Below are positions 17,343-26,419 of a stretch of 64,000 bases of DNA, piece after piece. The position numbers and the translations under genes were made by a program. The notes under the pieces were generated by a model, which was not told where the DNA came from, ran no database searches, and was given only the letters and a program-made list of their open reading frames with translations. Origin of the DNA: CAIWHR01 sp963713275 (lineage in GTDB: Bacteria; Pseudomonadota; Gammaproteobacteria; Burkholderiales; Casimicrobiaceae); the NCBI GenBank assembly GCA_963713275.1, contig CAVQLG010000006.1, positions 124,001-188,000 on the forward strand, written 5' to 3'. Each line of letters begins with the position of its first letter. Positions within the stretch are counted from its first letter, which is position 1.

Positions 17343-19499
17343 CTATGCGTGAACTGCGCCGCGCCTGCGGTCGGGCGCACCGCTGCGCCGCGCGCCGGCG
17401 CGGGCGCGTCCGGGCGCCGGGCCGCCGCACGAAGCGAGCAACTGCAGGAGCTCGGTCTGCGCACTGCGCGCGCGCGCGCCGCGCCGGGCGCGAACCCGGG
17501 TCCAGCGCCCGTCCGGCCTCAGCTCCCAGGCGTCCACATTATCGCCGAGATAACATGACAGCCCCTCCTCGACGACGCGGCGCTTCAGGTCCGGGTCGCG
17601 CACGGGGAAGGCGACCTCGATGCGGCGGAAGAGATTGCGTCCCATCCAGTCGGCGGAAGACAGCCAGACATCCGGGTCGCCGTCGTTGGCGAACATCCAC
17701 ACCCGGTGGTGTTCGAGAAAGCGCCCCACGATCGACCGTACCCGGATGTGTTCGGACAGCCCGCGCACGCCGGGCCGCAGAGCACAGGCGCCGCGGACGA
17801 CGAGATCGACGCGCACGCCGGCTTGCGATGCCTCGTAGAGCGCATCGATCACGCCCTTCTCGACCAGTGCGTTCATCTTCGCCACGATGCGTGCCGGCCG
17901 TCCGCTGCGTACGTTCCGGGCCTCGCGCCGGATCTTCGCGATCACCTGCCTGTGCATCGTGAACGGCGAAAGCAGCAGGCGCCGCAGCGCTGCGGCGCGG
18001 GCCAAGCTGGTGACGTGCATGAACACCGCCTCGACGTCGGCGCAGATCGCGGGATCGCAGGTCAGCAGCCCGAAGTCGGAGTACAGGCGCGTCGTTCGCG
18101 GGTGGTAGTTCCCCGTGCCCAGGTGGGCGTAGGGGACGAGCCGCACCCGGCCGCGGCTGTCGGCTTCCCGGCGCAGGAGCAGCGCGAGCTTGGCGTGCGT
18201 CTTGAGACCGAAGACCCCGTGGACGACCTGCGCGCCGGCCTGCTCCAGCCGATCGGCCCAGTCGATATTGGTCTCCTCGTCGAAGCGCGCCATCAGCTCG
18301 ACAACGACGGTGACTTCCTTGCCGCGGCGAGCCGCCTCGATCAGCGCTTCCATCAGCACCGAGTTGACCCCGGTGCGGTAGACGGTCTGCCTGATCGACA
18401 CGACCTGCGGGTCGTCTGCCGCGCGGCGGATGAACTCGATGACCGGTTCGAACGACTGGTAGGGGTGGTGCAGCAGGATGTCGCCACCGCGTATCGCGGC
18501 CAGGATGTCGCCCTGTTCGCGCAGCCCTGCGGGAAGCCCGGGCTCGAACGGCTCGTACTTGAGCTCGTCGAGATCGACCTCGTCGACCAGCGCGGAAAGG
18601 CGCGCGATGTTCACCGGCCCGTCACAGCGGTAGAGGTCGCCCGCGTCGAGCTCGAACTGCCGCAGCAGGAAGGCGGCCAGGTCTTCGGGGCAGCTGGTGG
18701 GCACCTCGAGGCGCACCGCAGCACCGTAGTGACGCTGCGTGAGCTCGCCCTGCAGCGCCTGGCGCAGGTTCTTCACTTCCTCCTCGTCGATCCACAGGTC
18801 CGCGTCGCGGGTGACGCGGAACTGCGCGTAGTTGAGCACCTCGCGCCCGGGGAAGAGCGTCGCCATGCGGGCGTGGATGACCGACGACAGCATCACGAAG
18901 GCGTGCTTGCGACCCGAGACCTCGACGGGCAGCCTGAACACGCGGGGCAGCACCCGCGGCGCCTTGACGATCGCGATCGAGGTCTGCCGGCCGAAGGCAT
19001 CCCTTCCCGCGAGCTCAACGATGAAATTGAGGCTCTTGTTGACGACCTGCGGGAACGGGTGCGCGGGATCGAGACCAATCGGGGTCAGCAGCGGCCGCAC
19101 CTCGCGGTCGAACAGCCGCGCCACCCAGGCGAGCTCGGGAGCCCGCAGCTCGCTGCGACGCAGCAGCTCCACGGCCCGGCCGGCGAGCGCCGGCAACACC
19201 TCCTGGTTCAGCAGGCGATACTGGTCCGCGATCAGCGCCCGGACTTCAACGCCGACCTGCTGCAGCAGCGTCCGCGCCTCCGGCAGCGTCATCCCCGCCG
19301 GCGCGTGCCGGGCGCGCAGATGCTCCTTGATTCCGGCGACCCGGATCTCGAAGAACTCGTCGAGATTGCTGCCGACGATGCACAGGAATCGCAGGCGCTC
19401 GAGCAGCGGCACCTTCTCGTCCGCAGAGTGCGCCAGCACGCGGCGGTTGAAGGCGAGCAGCGAGAGCTCGCGGTTGAGCAACGCAGGAGAGGCCCTCAT
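17343..19499 (-). CDS. ppk: Polyphosphate kinase 1
   Basis: Reversibly polymerises the ATP gamma-phosphate into polyphosphate. The 718 residues show N, head and PLD-like C1/C2 domains: FNRRVLAHSADEKVPLLERLRF at the N-terminus (part of the N domain), the autophosphorylated His in the region YAHLGTGNYHPRTTRLYSDF, and VWMFANDGDPDVWLSSADWM. The ATG at 19499 (MRASPALLNRELS) is chosen since homology begins there. An Arg/Gly-rich tail of about 40 residues follows the family core. With ppx opposite and sixA downstream this is a compact polyphosphate/phosphohistidine locus. Confidence 0.95.
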   Translation of the reverse strand: MRASPALLNRELSLLAFNRRVLAHSADEKVPLLERLRFLCIVGSNLDEFFEIRVAGIKEHLRARHAPAGMTLPEARTLLQQVGVEVRALIADQYRLLNQEVLPALAGRAVELLRRSELRAPELAWVARLFDREVRPLLTPIGLDPAHPFPQVVNKSLNFIVELAGRDAFGRQTSIAIVKAPRVLPRVFRLPVEVSGRKHAFVMLSSVIHARMATLFPGREVLNYAQFRVTRDADLWIDEEEVKNLRQALQGELTQRHYGAAVRLEVPTSCPEDLAAFLLRQFELDAGDLYRCDGPVNIARLSALVDEVDLDELKYEPFEPGLPAGLREQGDILAAIRGGDILLHHPYQSFEPVIEFIRRAADDPQVVSIRQTVYRTGVNSVLMEALIEAARRGKEVTVVVELMARFDEETNIDWADRLEQAGAQVVHGVFGLKTHAKLALLLRREADSRGRVRLVPYAHLGTGNYHPRTTRLYSDFGLLTCDPAICADVEAVFMHVTSLARAAALRRLLLSPFTMHRQVIAKIRREARNVRSGRPARIVAKMNALVEKGVIDALYEASQAGVRVDLVVRGACALRPGVRGLSEHIRVRSIVGRFLEHHRVWMFANDGDPDVWLSSADWMGRNLFRRIEVAFPVRDPDLKRRVVEEGLSCYLGDNVDAWELRPDGRWTRVRARRGARARSAQTELLQLLASCGGPAPGRARAGARRSGAPDRRRGAVHA

Positions 19500-19625
19500 C
19501 GCGCGGGTTGCAGGCACCGTGGGAGGAGCACGATCGTCCGGTCGCCGAGGATGCCCGCGCGTGCCGACCGAACGATGAACGACGGGTGCCAGCGTGGCCC
19601 TTGACCGCTCGCGCAAGGGCGGCGC

Positions 19626-20354
19626 TCAGCCGGCATGCAACCCGATCCGCCACAGGCAGCGGCCTTTGGATTCCTCGTCGAGCGCGGCGAGGTACGCTTC
19701 GTGGGCGGCCAGTTCATCCGGCGTGGGCAGAATCTCCCGCAGCGCCGGTCGCCAGCCGTCCTTCGCCGCGCCGCTGCCGCCCGTGGCGGCAGGGCCCGCC
19801 AGCCGGGCGGGCGGCGCCATGTCGATGAGCAGTGTTTCCTGTCCGCGAGTCATCGCCAGGTAGACCTCCGCCAGCAGCTGGGCGTCGAGCAGCGCGCCGT
19901 GCAGCGTCCGCTGCGCGTTGTCGACGGCAAACCGCTCGCACAGCGCGTTGAGGTTGTTGCGCTTTCCGGGAAACGCCTCGCGCGCCAGCGCCAGCGTGTC
20001 GACGACGCCCGCGTGCAAGGTATCACAGGGCGGCAGGCCGGCTCGCCGGAACTCGGCGTCGAGGAACGCGAGGTCGAACGGCGCGTTGTGGATCACCCAC
20101 TCGGCCCCGCGCGCGAACCGTGCGAAATCGTCCGCGATGTCCGCGAAGCGGGGCTTGCCCTTGAGATCTTCCCACGTCATGCCGTGGACCTCGGTGGCCC
20201 CCGCGTCGATCTCGCGCTCGGGATCGAGGTAGACGTGGACGGTGCGCCCGGTGGGGCGCCGATTGACGAGTTCCAGACCCGCGAGCTCGATGATCCGGTG
20301 GCCCTGCTCGGGGTACAGTCCCGTGGTTTCGGTGTCGAGGATCAGCTGGCGCAT
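19626..20354 (-). CDS. dnaQ: DNA polymerase III epsilon subunit (3'-5' proofreading exonuclease)
   Basis: DEDDh exonuclease of 242 residues. Exo I is LILDTETTGLYP, Exo II NAPFDLAFLDAEF, Exo III HGALLDAQLLAEVY. The C-terminal tail should bind the alpha subunit. The ATG at 20354 is directly before the first exonuclease motif, as usual. The gene runs with ppk 126 bp downstream; the rnhA neighbour common elsewhere is not present here. Confidence 0.94.
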   Translation of the reverse strand: MRQLILDTETTGLYPEQGHRIIELAGLELVNRRPTGRTVHVYLDPEREIDAGATEVHGMTWEDLKGKPRFADIADDFARFARGAEWVIHNAPFDLAFLDAEFRRAGLPPCDTLHAGVVDTLALAREAFPGKRNNLNALCERFAVDNAQRTLHGALLDAQLLAEVYLAMTRGQETLLIDMAPPARLAGPAATGGSGAAKDGWRPALREILPTPDELAAHEAYLAALDEESKGRCLWRIGLHAG

Positions 20355-20462
20355 CGGGGATCAGGGATCAGGGTTGACGGCGATTCGCAACCGGGGCGCG
20401 ACGCGGGCGGCCCGCAGCGCAGTTCCATGCCCGGGCGCCAGCTCGACCGCGCTTCCGGCACT

Positions 20463-20486
20463 CCCCGGCCGCATCCGCGGCCGGGG
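20463..20486. terminator. Perfect GC hairpin between the PP2C gene and dnaQ
   Basis: A 10-bp perfect stem CCCCGGCCGC/GCGGCCGGGG with an ATCC loop, about 30 bp beyond the phosphatase stop. It is placed to end the kinase-phosphatase transcript, but lacks a T-run. Confidence 0.4.
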
Positions 20487-20512
20487 CGCTGCCCACCCGC
20501 AGGCCGCCCCGC

Positions 20513-21433
20513 TCAGCGCCGATAGCGCTGGATGGTCGATTGTATCTCTTCGATCGCGCGCTCGATCTCGTCGTCGGAAAGGTCGCGCTCGACGCCGGTG
20601 CGGTCGGTGAGCGAGAGCGTGCGGTCGATCTGGGTCGCAAACTCGCCCAGTCTCATGGTCTCGGTCACCGTCGTCGTGATCTGGTCGGTCAGCTTCTCCG
20701 GGCCCCAGCGTACGACGATCGCGGACAGATTGTCGCCGTCCGCGCCGCCGCGTTTCTCGGCCTCGCGCATCATCTGCGGTCCGGTCGCGAGGATCGGGGT
20801 CGAAGTCAGCCAGTCGGCGATCTCCTCGCGCGTGAGCACGCTCCAGACGCCATCGGTGCACAGGACGATGACGTCGCCGTTGCGCAGCGGCGTGCGGCGC
20901 GACAGGTCGATGACCGGGTCGACGAGGCCCCCCAGACAACTGAAGATCTTGTTGCGGTCGGGGTGGGTTGCGACCTCGTCGCTGCGGATCAGACCCTGGT
21001 CGATCAGGTACTGGACCTTGGAGTGGTCCTTGGTGTGCCCGATCAGGCCGCCCTGGCGAAAGAGGTACAGGCGCGAGTCGCCGACGTGCGCCCAGTAGGC
21101 CTGCCCCGCCTGTACGATGCAGGCAACGCAGGTCGTGCGCGGGGTCTCCAGCATCGAGAACTGCGCAGCGTAGGAGCCGAGCGCCGCGTGCGCGCGCAGC
21201 ATGCAGTCTTGCAGGAACTGCGTGGGGTTCTTCAAGACCGGCTTGGCCTCCTGCTGGAAGCGCTCGATGAACAGCCGCGCGCAGATCTGGGCCGCGATCT
21301 CGCCGCCCGCGTGGCCGCCCATCCCGTCGGCAACGACGAGGAGCAGCGTGTCGCGGCTGTACGTGTAGGCGACCCGGTCCTGGTTGACCTTGCGCGACCC
21401 CTTGCGACTGTCCTGGAAGATCGTGAAGCGCAT
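20513..21433 (-). CDS. PP2C-family serine/threonine phosphatase
   Basis: A metal-dependent phosphatase of about 306 residues with the PP2C motifs in order: KVNQDR, DGMGGHAGGE, HVGDSRLYLFR, LCTDGVW and GADGDNLSAIVVRW; the Asp residues bind the two metals. It probably removes phosphate placed by the adjacent kinase, whose gene ends 27 bp upstream. The ATG at 21433 (MRFTIFQDSRKGS) is preferred over the in-frame ATG at 21445. C-terminal of the core is a helical, acidic tail. Confidence 0.92.
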   Translation of the reverse strand: MRFTIFQDSRKGSRKVNQDRVAYTYSRDTLLLVVADGMGGHAGGEIAAQICARLFIERFQQEAKPVLKNPTQFLQDCMLRAHAALGSYAAQFSMLETPRTTCVACIVQAGQAYWAHVGDSRLYLFRQGGLIGHTKDHSKVQYLIDQGLIRSDEVATHPDRNKIFSCLGGLVDPVIDLSRRTPLRNGDVIVLCTDGVWSVLTREEIADWLTSTPILATGPQMMREAEKRGGADGDNLSAIVVRWGPEKLTDQITTTVTETMRLGEFATQIDRTLSLTDRTGVERDLSDDEIERAIEEIQSTIQRYRR

Positions 21434-21460
21434 CGAAGCTGTCACGGAAGGGTAGCAGGA

Positions 21461-22429
21461 TCAGGCGCCGATCTCGGTGAAGAGCCGGCGCTTGAGGTTG
21501 TCCAGGAACGTGAGCTTGCGGCGCCTCGGCGGAATGTCGCGGATCGCCTTTTGCAGCGAGAAGATCGACTGCGGACGCTCCAGCGGATCGAGGCGCAGGC
21601 ACCAATCGATCACTTCGAGCAGATTGTCGGAGTACTGCCCCGACCAGATCTTTTTCGCCGCCACGAGGTGGTCTTCCTGCATTCGGGCGTCGGCCGCCTG
21701 CGGCGCGAATGCGGCAAGGCAGGCGAACATCGAGGCGCCTACGCCGTAGACGTCGGTCCACGGACCCAGCCGGTCCGGGTCGCGATACTGCTCGGGCGCG
21801 GCGAACCCCGGCGTGTACATCGGCGCGAGCTTCGGCCGGTTCGTGGTCAGCGTCTGGCGGGCGGCGCCGAAGTCGAGCAGCACCGGGCTGCCGTCGGTGC
21901 GCAGGTAGATGTTCGCCGGCTTGATGTCGAGGTGCAGGAGCTTGTGCGTGTGCACCTCGCGCAGCCCGTTCAGAAGGTGCATGAACACGTGACGGACCAG
22001 CCGCTCGGACATCTGGTCCTGCTTCATCTGGATCTGCTGCTGCAGCGTGCGCCCGCGCTCGTAGCGCATCACCATGTAGACGGTCTCGTTGGCGCGGAAG
22101 AAATTCACCACCCGAACGACGTTAGGGTGGTCGATCTTGGCCAGCGCGCGCCCCTCCTCGAAGAAGCACTTCATGCCGTACCGAAACGAGGTCAGGTTCT
22201 CGACCGAGCTCGCGCGAACGATGTCCCCTTCGGTGCGCAGGACCAGCGACGAGGGCAGGTATTCCTTGATCGCGACCGGGGAGCTGGTCTCGTCGAAAGC
22301 CCGGTAGACGATCGAGAACCCGCCCCGGCTGATCTGCCGGTCGATCCGGTAGTTGAGCAGCTGGTAGCCGGCGGTGAGGGCTTGGTTGGTGACGGCCACG
22401 ATGGATTCAGTTCGGCAACAAGTCGCCAT
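21461..22429 (-). CDS. Hanks-type serine/threonine protein kinase
   Basis: A soluble 322-residue kinase. Gly-loop RQISRGGFSIVYRA, ATP-binding Lys in VAIKEYLP, catalytic loop HLDIKPANIYL (HLD in place of HRD), DFGAARQ as the metal-binding segment, and TPGFAAPEQY. The ATG at 22429 is chosen; the ORF is open upstream but the extra 71 residues show no similarity. It pairs with the PP2C phosphatase and is divergent from yicC (131 bp). Such pairs are common next to yicC/gmk in betaproteobacteria. Substrates are unknown. Confidence 0.9.
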   Translation of the reverse strand: MATCCRTESIVAVTNQALTAGYQLLNYRIDRQISRGGFSIVYRAFDETSSPVAIKEYLPSSLVLRTEGDIVRASSVENLTSFRYGMKCFFEEGRALAKIDHPNVVRVVNFFRANETVYMVMRYERGRTLQQQIQMKQDQMSERLVRHVFMHLLNGLREVHTHKLLHLDIKPANIYLRTDGSPVLLDFGAARQTLTTNRPKLAPMYTPGFAAPEQYRDPDRLGPWTDVYGVGASMFACLAAFAPQAADARMQEDHLVAAKKIWSGQYSDNLLEVIDWCLRLDPLERPQSIFSLQKAIRDIPPRRRKLTFLDNLKRRLFTEIGA

Positions 22430-22559
22430 CAATCCATGCAATTCACGTGCCAGAAACCGGCTCGCGGCTTGCGCGCAACGGGGATTGCCAATACATTCTC
22501 CCGATGAACCCGAGGTCTGTAAAGGCAGAACACGCCCGCAAGTCCGGCGAAGGCCCGCG

Positions 22560-23426
22560 ATGATCCTCAGCATGACCGGTTTCGCCGCCGTCGCCGCCGA
22601 CCTGCCCGGCGTGTCCCTCGTCGTCGAGTTGCGCAGCGTCAATCACCGTTACCTCGATCTGCAGCTGCGTCTGCCCGACGAGTTGCGCGGGCTCGAAACG
22701 GCGCTGCGCGAGCGCGTCGCCGCCGAACTGCGGCGCGGCAAGGTCGAATGCCGCGTGACGCTCGCGCGGACGGCGCCAAGCGCTGCCGCGCTGGCCATCG
22801 ACACGAGCCGCGTCGCGCAGCTCGCCGCGGCCGCGGCCGCGATCCAGGCGCACGCGCCGGGGGCCGCGCCGCTCACGACGGCCGAGATCCTGCGCTGGCC
22901 GGGCGTGCTCGCCGAGCCGACGGTGGCGCCGGAGGAGCTCGCCGCGCACACGCACGAACTCCTCGCCCGGGCCTTGGTCGAGCTCGCGCAGTCGCGGCGG
23001 CGCGAAGGCGCCAGGACCGCGGCGATGCTCGAGGAGCGCTGCCTGGGCATCGAAACGCAGGTCGCGCGTGTGGCGCCGCGCGTTCCCGCGCTGCACGCCG
23101 CCTACGTCGAAAAACTCGGGGCCCGCCTGCGCGAAGCGGGGCTCGACCCCGACCAGGAGCGGCTCAGGCAGGAACTCGCGTTGTTCGCGACCAAGACCGA
23201 CGTCGCCGAGGAGGTCGCGCGCCTCTCCACCCACGTCGCAGAGGTGCGCCGCGTGCTTGCGGCGGGCGGAAGCGCCGGCAAGCGCCTGGATTTCCTGATG
23301 CAGGAGCTGCACCGCGAAGCCAACACGCTGGGCTCGAAATCGGTCGACGTCGAGCTGTCGCAGGCTTCGCTCGAGCTCAAGGTGCTGATCGAACAGATGC
23401 GCGAGCAGGTGCAAAACATCGAGTGA
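22560..23426 (+). CDS. yicC: YicC family endoribonuclease
   Basis: A 288-residue YicC protein: N-terminal MILSMTGFAA, VELRSVNHRYLDLQLRLP, and C-terminal KRLDFLMQELHREANTLGSKS and LKVLIEQMREQVQNIE, all family signatures. The ATG at 22560 is preceded by GAAGG. Its last codons are duplicated at 26870-26891, marking the gene end as an integration site. The commonly adjacent gmk-rpoZ-spoT genes lie about 32 kb downstream instead. Confidence 0.94.
   Translation: MILSMTGFAAVAADLPGVSLVVELRSVNHRYLDLQLRLPDELRGLETALRERVAAELRRGKVECRVTLARTAPSAAALAIDTSRVAQLAAAAAAIQAHAPGAAPLTTAEILRWPGVLAEPTVAPEELAAHTHELLARALVELAQSRRREGARTAAMLEERCLGIETQVARVAPRVPALHAAYVEKLGARLREAGLDPDQERLRQELALFATKTDVAEEVARLSTHVAEVRRVLAAGGSAGKRLDFLMQELHREANTLGSKSVDVELSQASLELKVLIEQMREQVQNIE
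23403..23424 (+). repeat. Left att-like direct repeat (inside yicC)
   Basis: The 22-bp copy encodes the end of YicC (EQVQNIE) and is identical to 26870-26891; the bases on either side differ (TGA versus TAG stop after it). This is the expected left junction of an island inserted into a protein-gene 3' end without breaking it. Confidence 0.85.
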
Positions 23427-23597
23427 GGTTTCACGGGGTCTCTTGACGCCCCCAAGCGGCCGGAAAGTCCAGCGTTTACGCGGGATTAGCGTTTCGGGGC
23501 GTTGCAGGACGCCCCACCCCATCCCAGAATTTCTGCGTACCCAGCTGTGTACCCGGAACCGTCCGGCGCAGTTTTGGGTACACACCTGGGGTGGAAG

Positions 23598-23849
23598 ATG
23601 GGCAAGCTGACCGATGTCGGCATCCGGGCCTGGATCAGGTCCGGCGAGCGCTTCGAAGGGCGATCCGACGGCGATGGCCTCGTGCTGACGTGGCGACCCG
23701 AACGCAGTGCGCCGAGTTGGAAGTTGCGCTACCGCTTCGCCGGCAAGTCGCGCGTGATGAAGCTCGGCAGCTACACCGGCAAGGAGCTCGCCCGCGAGCG
23801 GGCGCTGTCACGCGACTCTGCACCACGCGGTTGCCGATGCGCTCGATGA
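23598..23849 (+). pseudogene. Integrase remnant (N-terminal arm-binding domain only)
   Basis: The first about 70 residues (KLTDVGIRAWIRSG, DGDGLVLTWRPERSAP, LRYRFAGKSRVMKLGSYTG) match the N-terminal DUF4102-type domain of P4-family tyrosine recombinases. The reading then leaves the family and stops; the core-binding and catalytic R-H-R-Y domains are missing. The ATG at 23598 follows GGGTGGAAG. It reads away from the left att repeat, typical for an island integrase gene. Confidence 0.75.
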
Positions 23850-24265
23850 GCGCGCATTGCCAGCCATCTTGCCCTACGAGCTGGGGCACCTGGTGTTCTC
23901 CTGTGCCCCCTCGCCTGACCCTGCTGTACGCCCGACTCCTGAACCCGATCGCTGGCACCACGCGGCAGCCCATGGGCTACGTGCTGTTCTGCCAGAGCAA
24001 GGCGCCTGCTGCGGTCATCGCCTGTTGCCTGGACCCGTTTTCGTTCCTCTCGCACCTCAGCGCGATGGAACGGCATGGCCTCACGGATCGCCGCCCCGGG
24101 ACCGACTTCATGTGCGGGCCCAGCGCTCTGAAGTGGCGTGCGATGGCAAAGAGAAGGATAGAGCAGGACCTCGGGTCCAGCCTCGACCGCTACGCGGCCG
24201 CCGGACTGCCACGGTTGGTGCGGCCCGATCTCTCGTCGATCGGGCGAACACACGTGCGCACTTGC
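23815..24265 (+). pseudogene. Frameshifted AbiEi-like antitoxin relic
   Basis: Two frames carry consecutive pieces of one protein. The first reads ALDERALPAILPYELGHLVF; the second, after a shift near 23905, reads YVLFCQS, PFSFLSHLSAMERHGLTDR, ALKWRAMAKRRIEQDLGSSL and YAAAGLPRLVRPDLSSIG. The SHLSAMERHGLTDR pattern resembles the AbiEi family of type IV toxin-antitoxin regulators. No start, no intact frame and no AbiEii toxin partner follow. Family call from memory of motif shape, moderate confidence. Confidence 0.5.
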
Positions 24266-24470
24266 TGTCGCATCGGCAGGCTCGACCCGACCGCCCCGCA
24301 TGCTCGGGAGACATCGATCGAATGGAGACTGTCGCTGAACGTTCACTCATCGCCAGCGGCCAACCGCAAGCGGCCGCCTGGCCGATAAGGGGACGGGCCT
24401 TCGGACGTCAAGGCATCGACGTTTCCCGCGTTCCGGGCATTATGAAACCAACCTTAATAGCGATGCGAAC

Positions 24471-24519
24471 GCTTTCGGACCACATTGGGGTTGACGCCGG
24501 AGTCATCCGAAGGCATGCT
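24471..24519 (+). promoter_or_regulatory. Candidate hipBA promoter with inverted repeat
   Basis: GCTTTCGGA (24471-24479) and TCCGAAGGC (24506-24514) form an inverted repeat with one mismatch. TTGACG (24491) and CATGCT (24514) with 17-bp spacing could be -35 and -10. HipB-type antitoxins autoregulate through such repeats; not demonstrated here. Confidence 0.35.
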
Positions 24520-24555
24520 GAACCCGTTCCAAAATATTTTTCCGATGGTTTCGAC

Positions 24556-24900
24556 ATGCCCCGCCCGCTTCAACTGAGCCAGACGGCCCCCTTTGCCGTG
24601 AAGGACGGCGCCAAGCGCCTGGGCGAGCACCTGGCGACGGCGCGCAAGCGCCGCCGCTTGACCTTGCGCGAGCTGGCGGCGAAATCCGGTGTGAGCTACG
24701 ACACCGCGCGCGCCGTCGAAGCCGGCAACCTGCAAACCGGCCTGGGCGCCTACCTGGCGATGCTCTGGGCGATGGGGCTGGAGTCGGAGTTCCAGAACAT
24801 CGCCAGCCCCGAGCGCGACGACGAAGGCCAGCAGCTGGAGCTGGCCCGACTGCCCACACGCGTTCGCCACCGCACCGAGAGGGTCGATGACGAGTTCTGA
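24556..24900 (+). CDS. hipB: HipB-like Xre-family antitoxin/repressor
   Basis: A 114-residue protein with a lambda-repressor-type HTH: GEHLATARKRRRLTLRELAAKSGVSYDTARAVEAGN is split here as LGEHLATARKRRRLTLREL and AAKSGVSYDTARAVEAGN, covering about residues 20-60. It should bind its own operator and neutralise the HipA kinase encoded directly downstream; the genes overlap by 14 bp, suggesting coupled translation. The ATG at 24556 is preferred; the ORF is open upstream and an ATG at 24442 exists. The SD is weak. Confidence 0.82.
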   Translation: MPRPLQLSQTAPFAVKDGAKRLGEHLATARKRRRLTLRELAAKSGVSYDTARAVEAGNLQTGLGAYLAMLWAMGLESEFQNIASPERDDEGQQLELARLPTRVRHRTERVDDEF

Positions 24901-26185
24901 CGGGCGCGTCTACGTCTACCTTCAGCTGCCTCAATCGCACGAGGTGGTCACCGCGGGGTACTACGAGCTGGCGTTCCCGCAGGGCGTGGCCACTGGGACC
25001 TTCGTCTACAACCCGGCCTATCTGCGCCGCCCGGACGCCGTTCCCCTGGACCCCTTCGAACTGCCCCTGGCACCGCGGCGCGCCCAGACGGTGAAGCTCA
25101 AGGGCATCTTCGGCGCGCTGCGCGACGCGTCACCCGATGCCTGGGGGCGCCGCATCATCGAGCGCCACACGGGGCGCTCGGACCTGACCGAAGTCGACTA
25201 CCTGCTGCACTCACCGGAGGACCGCGCTGGCGCGCTGTCCTTCGGCCGCGACAAGGTCTCGCCGGAACCGGTCCGTCGGTTCAATCCTGTGGTTCAGCTG
25301 GAAGCCTTGCTCGTGGCGGCCGAGCGCTTCATGGCCAGCGACGCCGCCGGCCAGCTCGGGGTGCCACAGCAGATGCTCGAGCTTCTGCAGCCCGGCACGT
25401 CCATGGGCGGCGCCCGGCCCAAGAACGTCGTCGAGGACGAGGAGGGTCTGTGGCTGGCCAAGTTTCCCGAGCCGGACGATGCCTGGAGCAATGCACGCGC
25501 AGAAGGCGCCATGCTCACCCTGGCCCAGGAATGCGGCCTGCGCGTAGCGCGGCACCGCATCGAAACCGTGGGCGGCAAGGACGTGCTGCTGGTGCAGCGC
25601 TTCGACCGCACGAAGACCGCCAGCGGCTATCTGCGACATCGCATGGTGAGCGGCCTGACGGCCCTGGGCGCGGAGGACTCCCACGGCGACCGGGCGAAAT
25701 GGTCCTACCTGCTGCTGGCCGATGAACTGCGCCGCCGCAGCGCACGCCCGAACCAGGACCTCGAAGAGCTGTTCCGGCGCATGGTGTTCAACGCGCTGAT
25801 CTCGAACACCGACGACCACCCGCGGAACCACGCACTGGTCGCGCCCACCACGCAATGGGAGCTGTCGCCAGCCTACGACCTGACGCCGAACCCGCTGACC
25901 AGCATCGAGAAGCGCGACCTGGCAATGCGCTGCGGACGCTACAACCGCTACGCCAACCGAGCCAACCTGCTGTCGGAGCACGGCCAGTTCAAGCTGTCGC
26001 GGGAGAAGGCCACGGCCATCGTCGACCACGTGCAACGCGTCGTCACCGCCCGCTGGCTTGCGGTGTTGCGTGCGCAGGGCGCGTCACAAGCCGACTGCGA
26101 GGGGCTCGCCGGCGCGTTCAACTATTCCGGGTTCGAGCTGGACCCGGAAGTCGTTCTCACGTCCTTGGACGGCACCAGGCGCTGA
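24887..26185 (+). CDS. hipA: HipA-family serine/threonine kinase toxin
   Basis: A 432-residue HipA with N-terminal HipA_1 domain (VYVYLQLPQSHEVVTAG) and C-terminal kinase lobe. Visible catalytic elements are the Gly-rich loop GTSMGGARPK (near 170), SNTDDHPRNHAL (near 305) and SPAYDLTPNP (near 330), the HipA forms of the catalytic and metal-binding loops. Classical HipA phosphorylates glutamyl-tRNA synthetase; the target of this subgroup is not known. The frame is intact although neighbouring island genes have decayed, consistent with retention by addiction. Confidence 0.88.
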   Translation: MTSSDGRVYVYLQLPQSHEVVTAGYYELAFPQGVATGTFVYNPAYLRRPDAVPLDPFELPLAPRRAQTVKLKGIFGALRDASPDAWGRRIIERHTGRSDLTEVDYLLHSPEDRAGALSFGRDKVSPEPVRRFNPVVQLEALLVAAERFMASDAAGQLGVPQQMLELLQPGTSMGGARPKNVVEDEEGLWLAKFPEPDDAWSNARAEGAMLTLAQECGLRVARHRIETVGGKDVLLVQRFDRTKTASGYLRHRMVSGLTALGAEDSHGDRAKWSYLLLADELRRRSARPNQDLEELFRRMVFNALISNTDDHPRNHALVAPTTQWELSPAYDLTPNPLTSIEKRDLAMRCGRYNRYANRANLLSEHGQFKLSREKATAIVDHVQRVVTARWLAVLRAQGASQADCEGLAGAFNYSGFELDPEVVLTSLDGTRR

Positions 26186-26419
26186 ACGTCCGATCGGTGA
26201 TTTTTCCCTTGACCCAAGGAACACCGGGATCGAGAACGAATGGTTTGACAGGCGTACGCGCGATCGAAGACCCGCTGATCGCCCGCGATGCCGCTTCGTT
26301 CCCGCAGAGCGAGGGACGGCGGACCACGCTGCTCGGGGCGGTTTTCTCGACCGGCGGGCGAGAACTGGAGGTCTGCAACGTCAACCGTTCGGCGGTGGAG
26401 CATGCGCTGGGAGTGACCC

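Noticed and set aside
23403..23424. A tRNA gene at the island junction
   Set aside because: No cloverleaf-like sequence; the repeat is plainly the end of the yicC reading frame.
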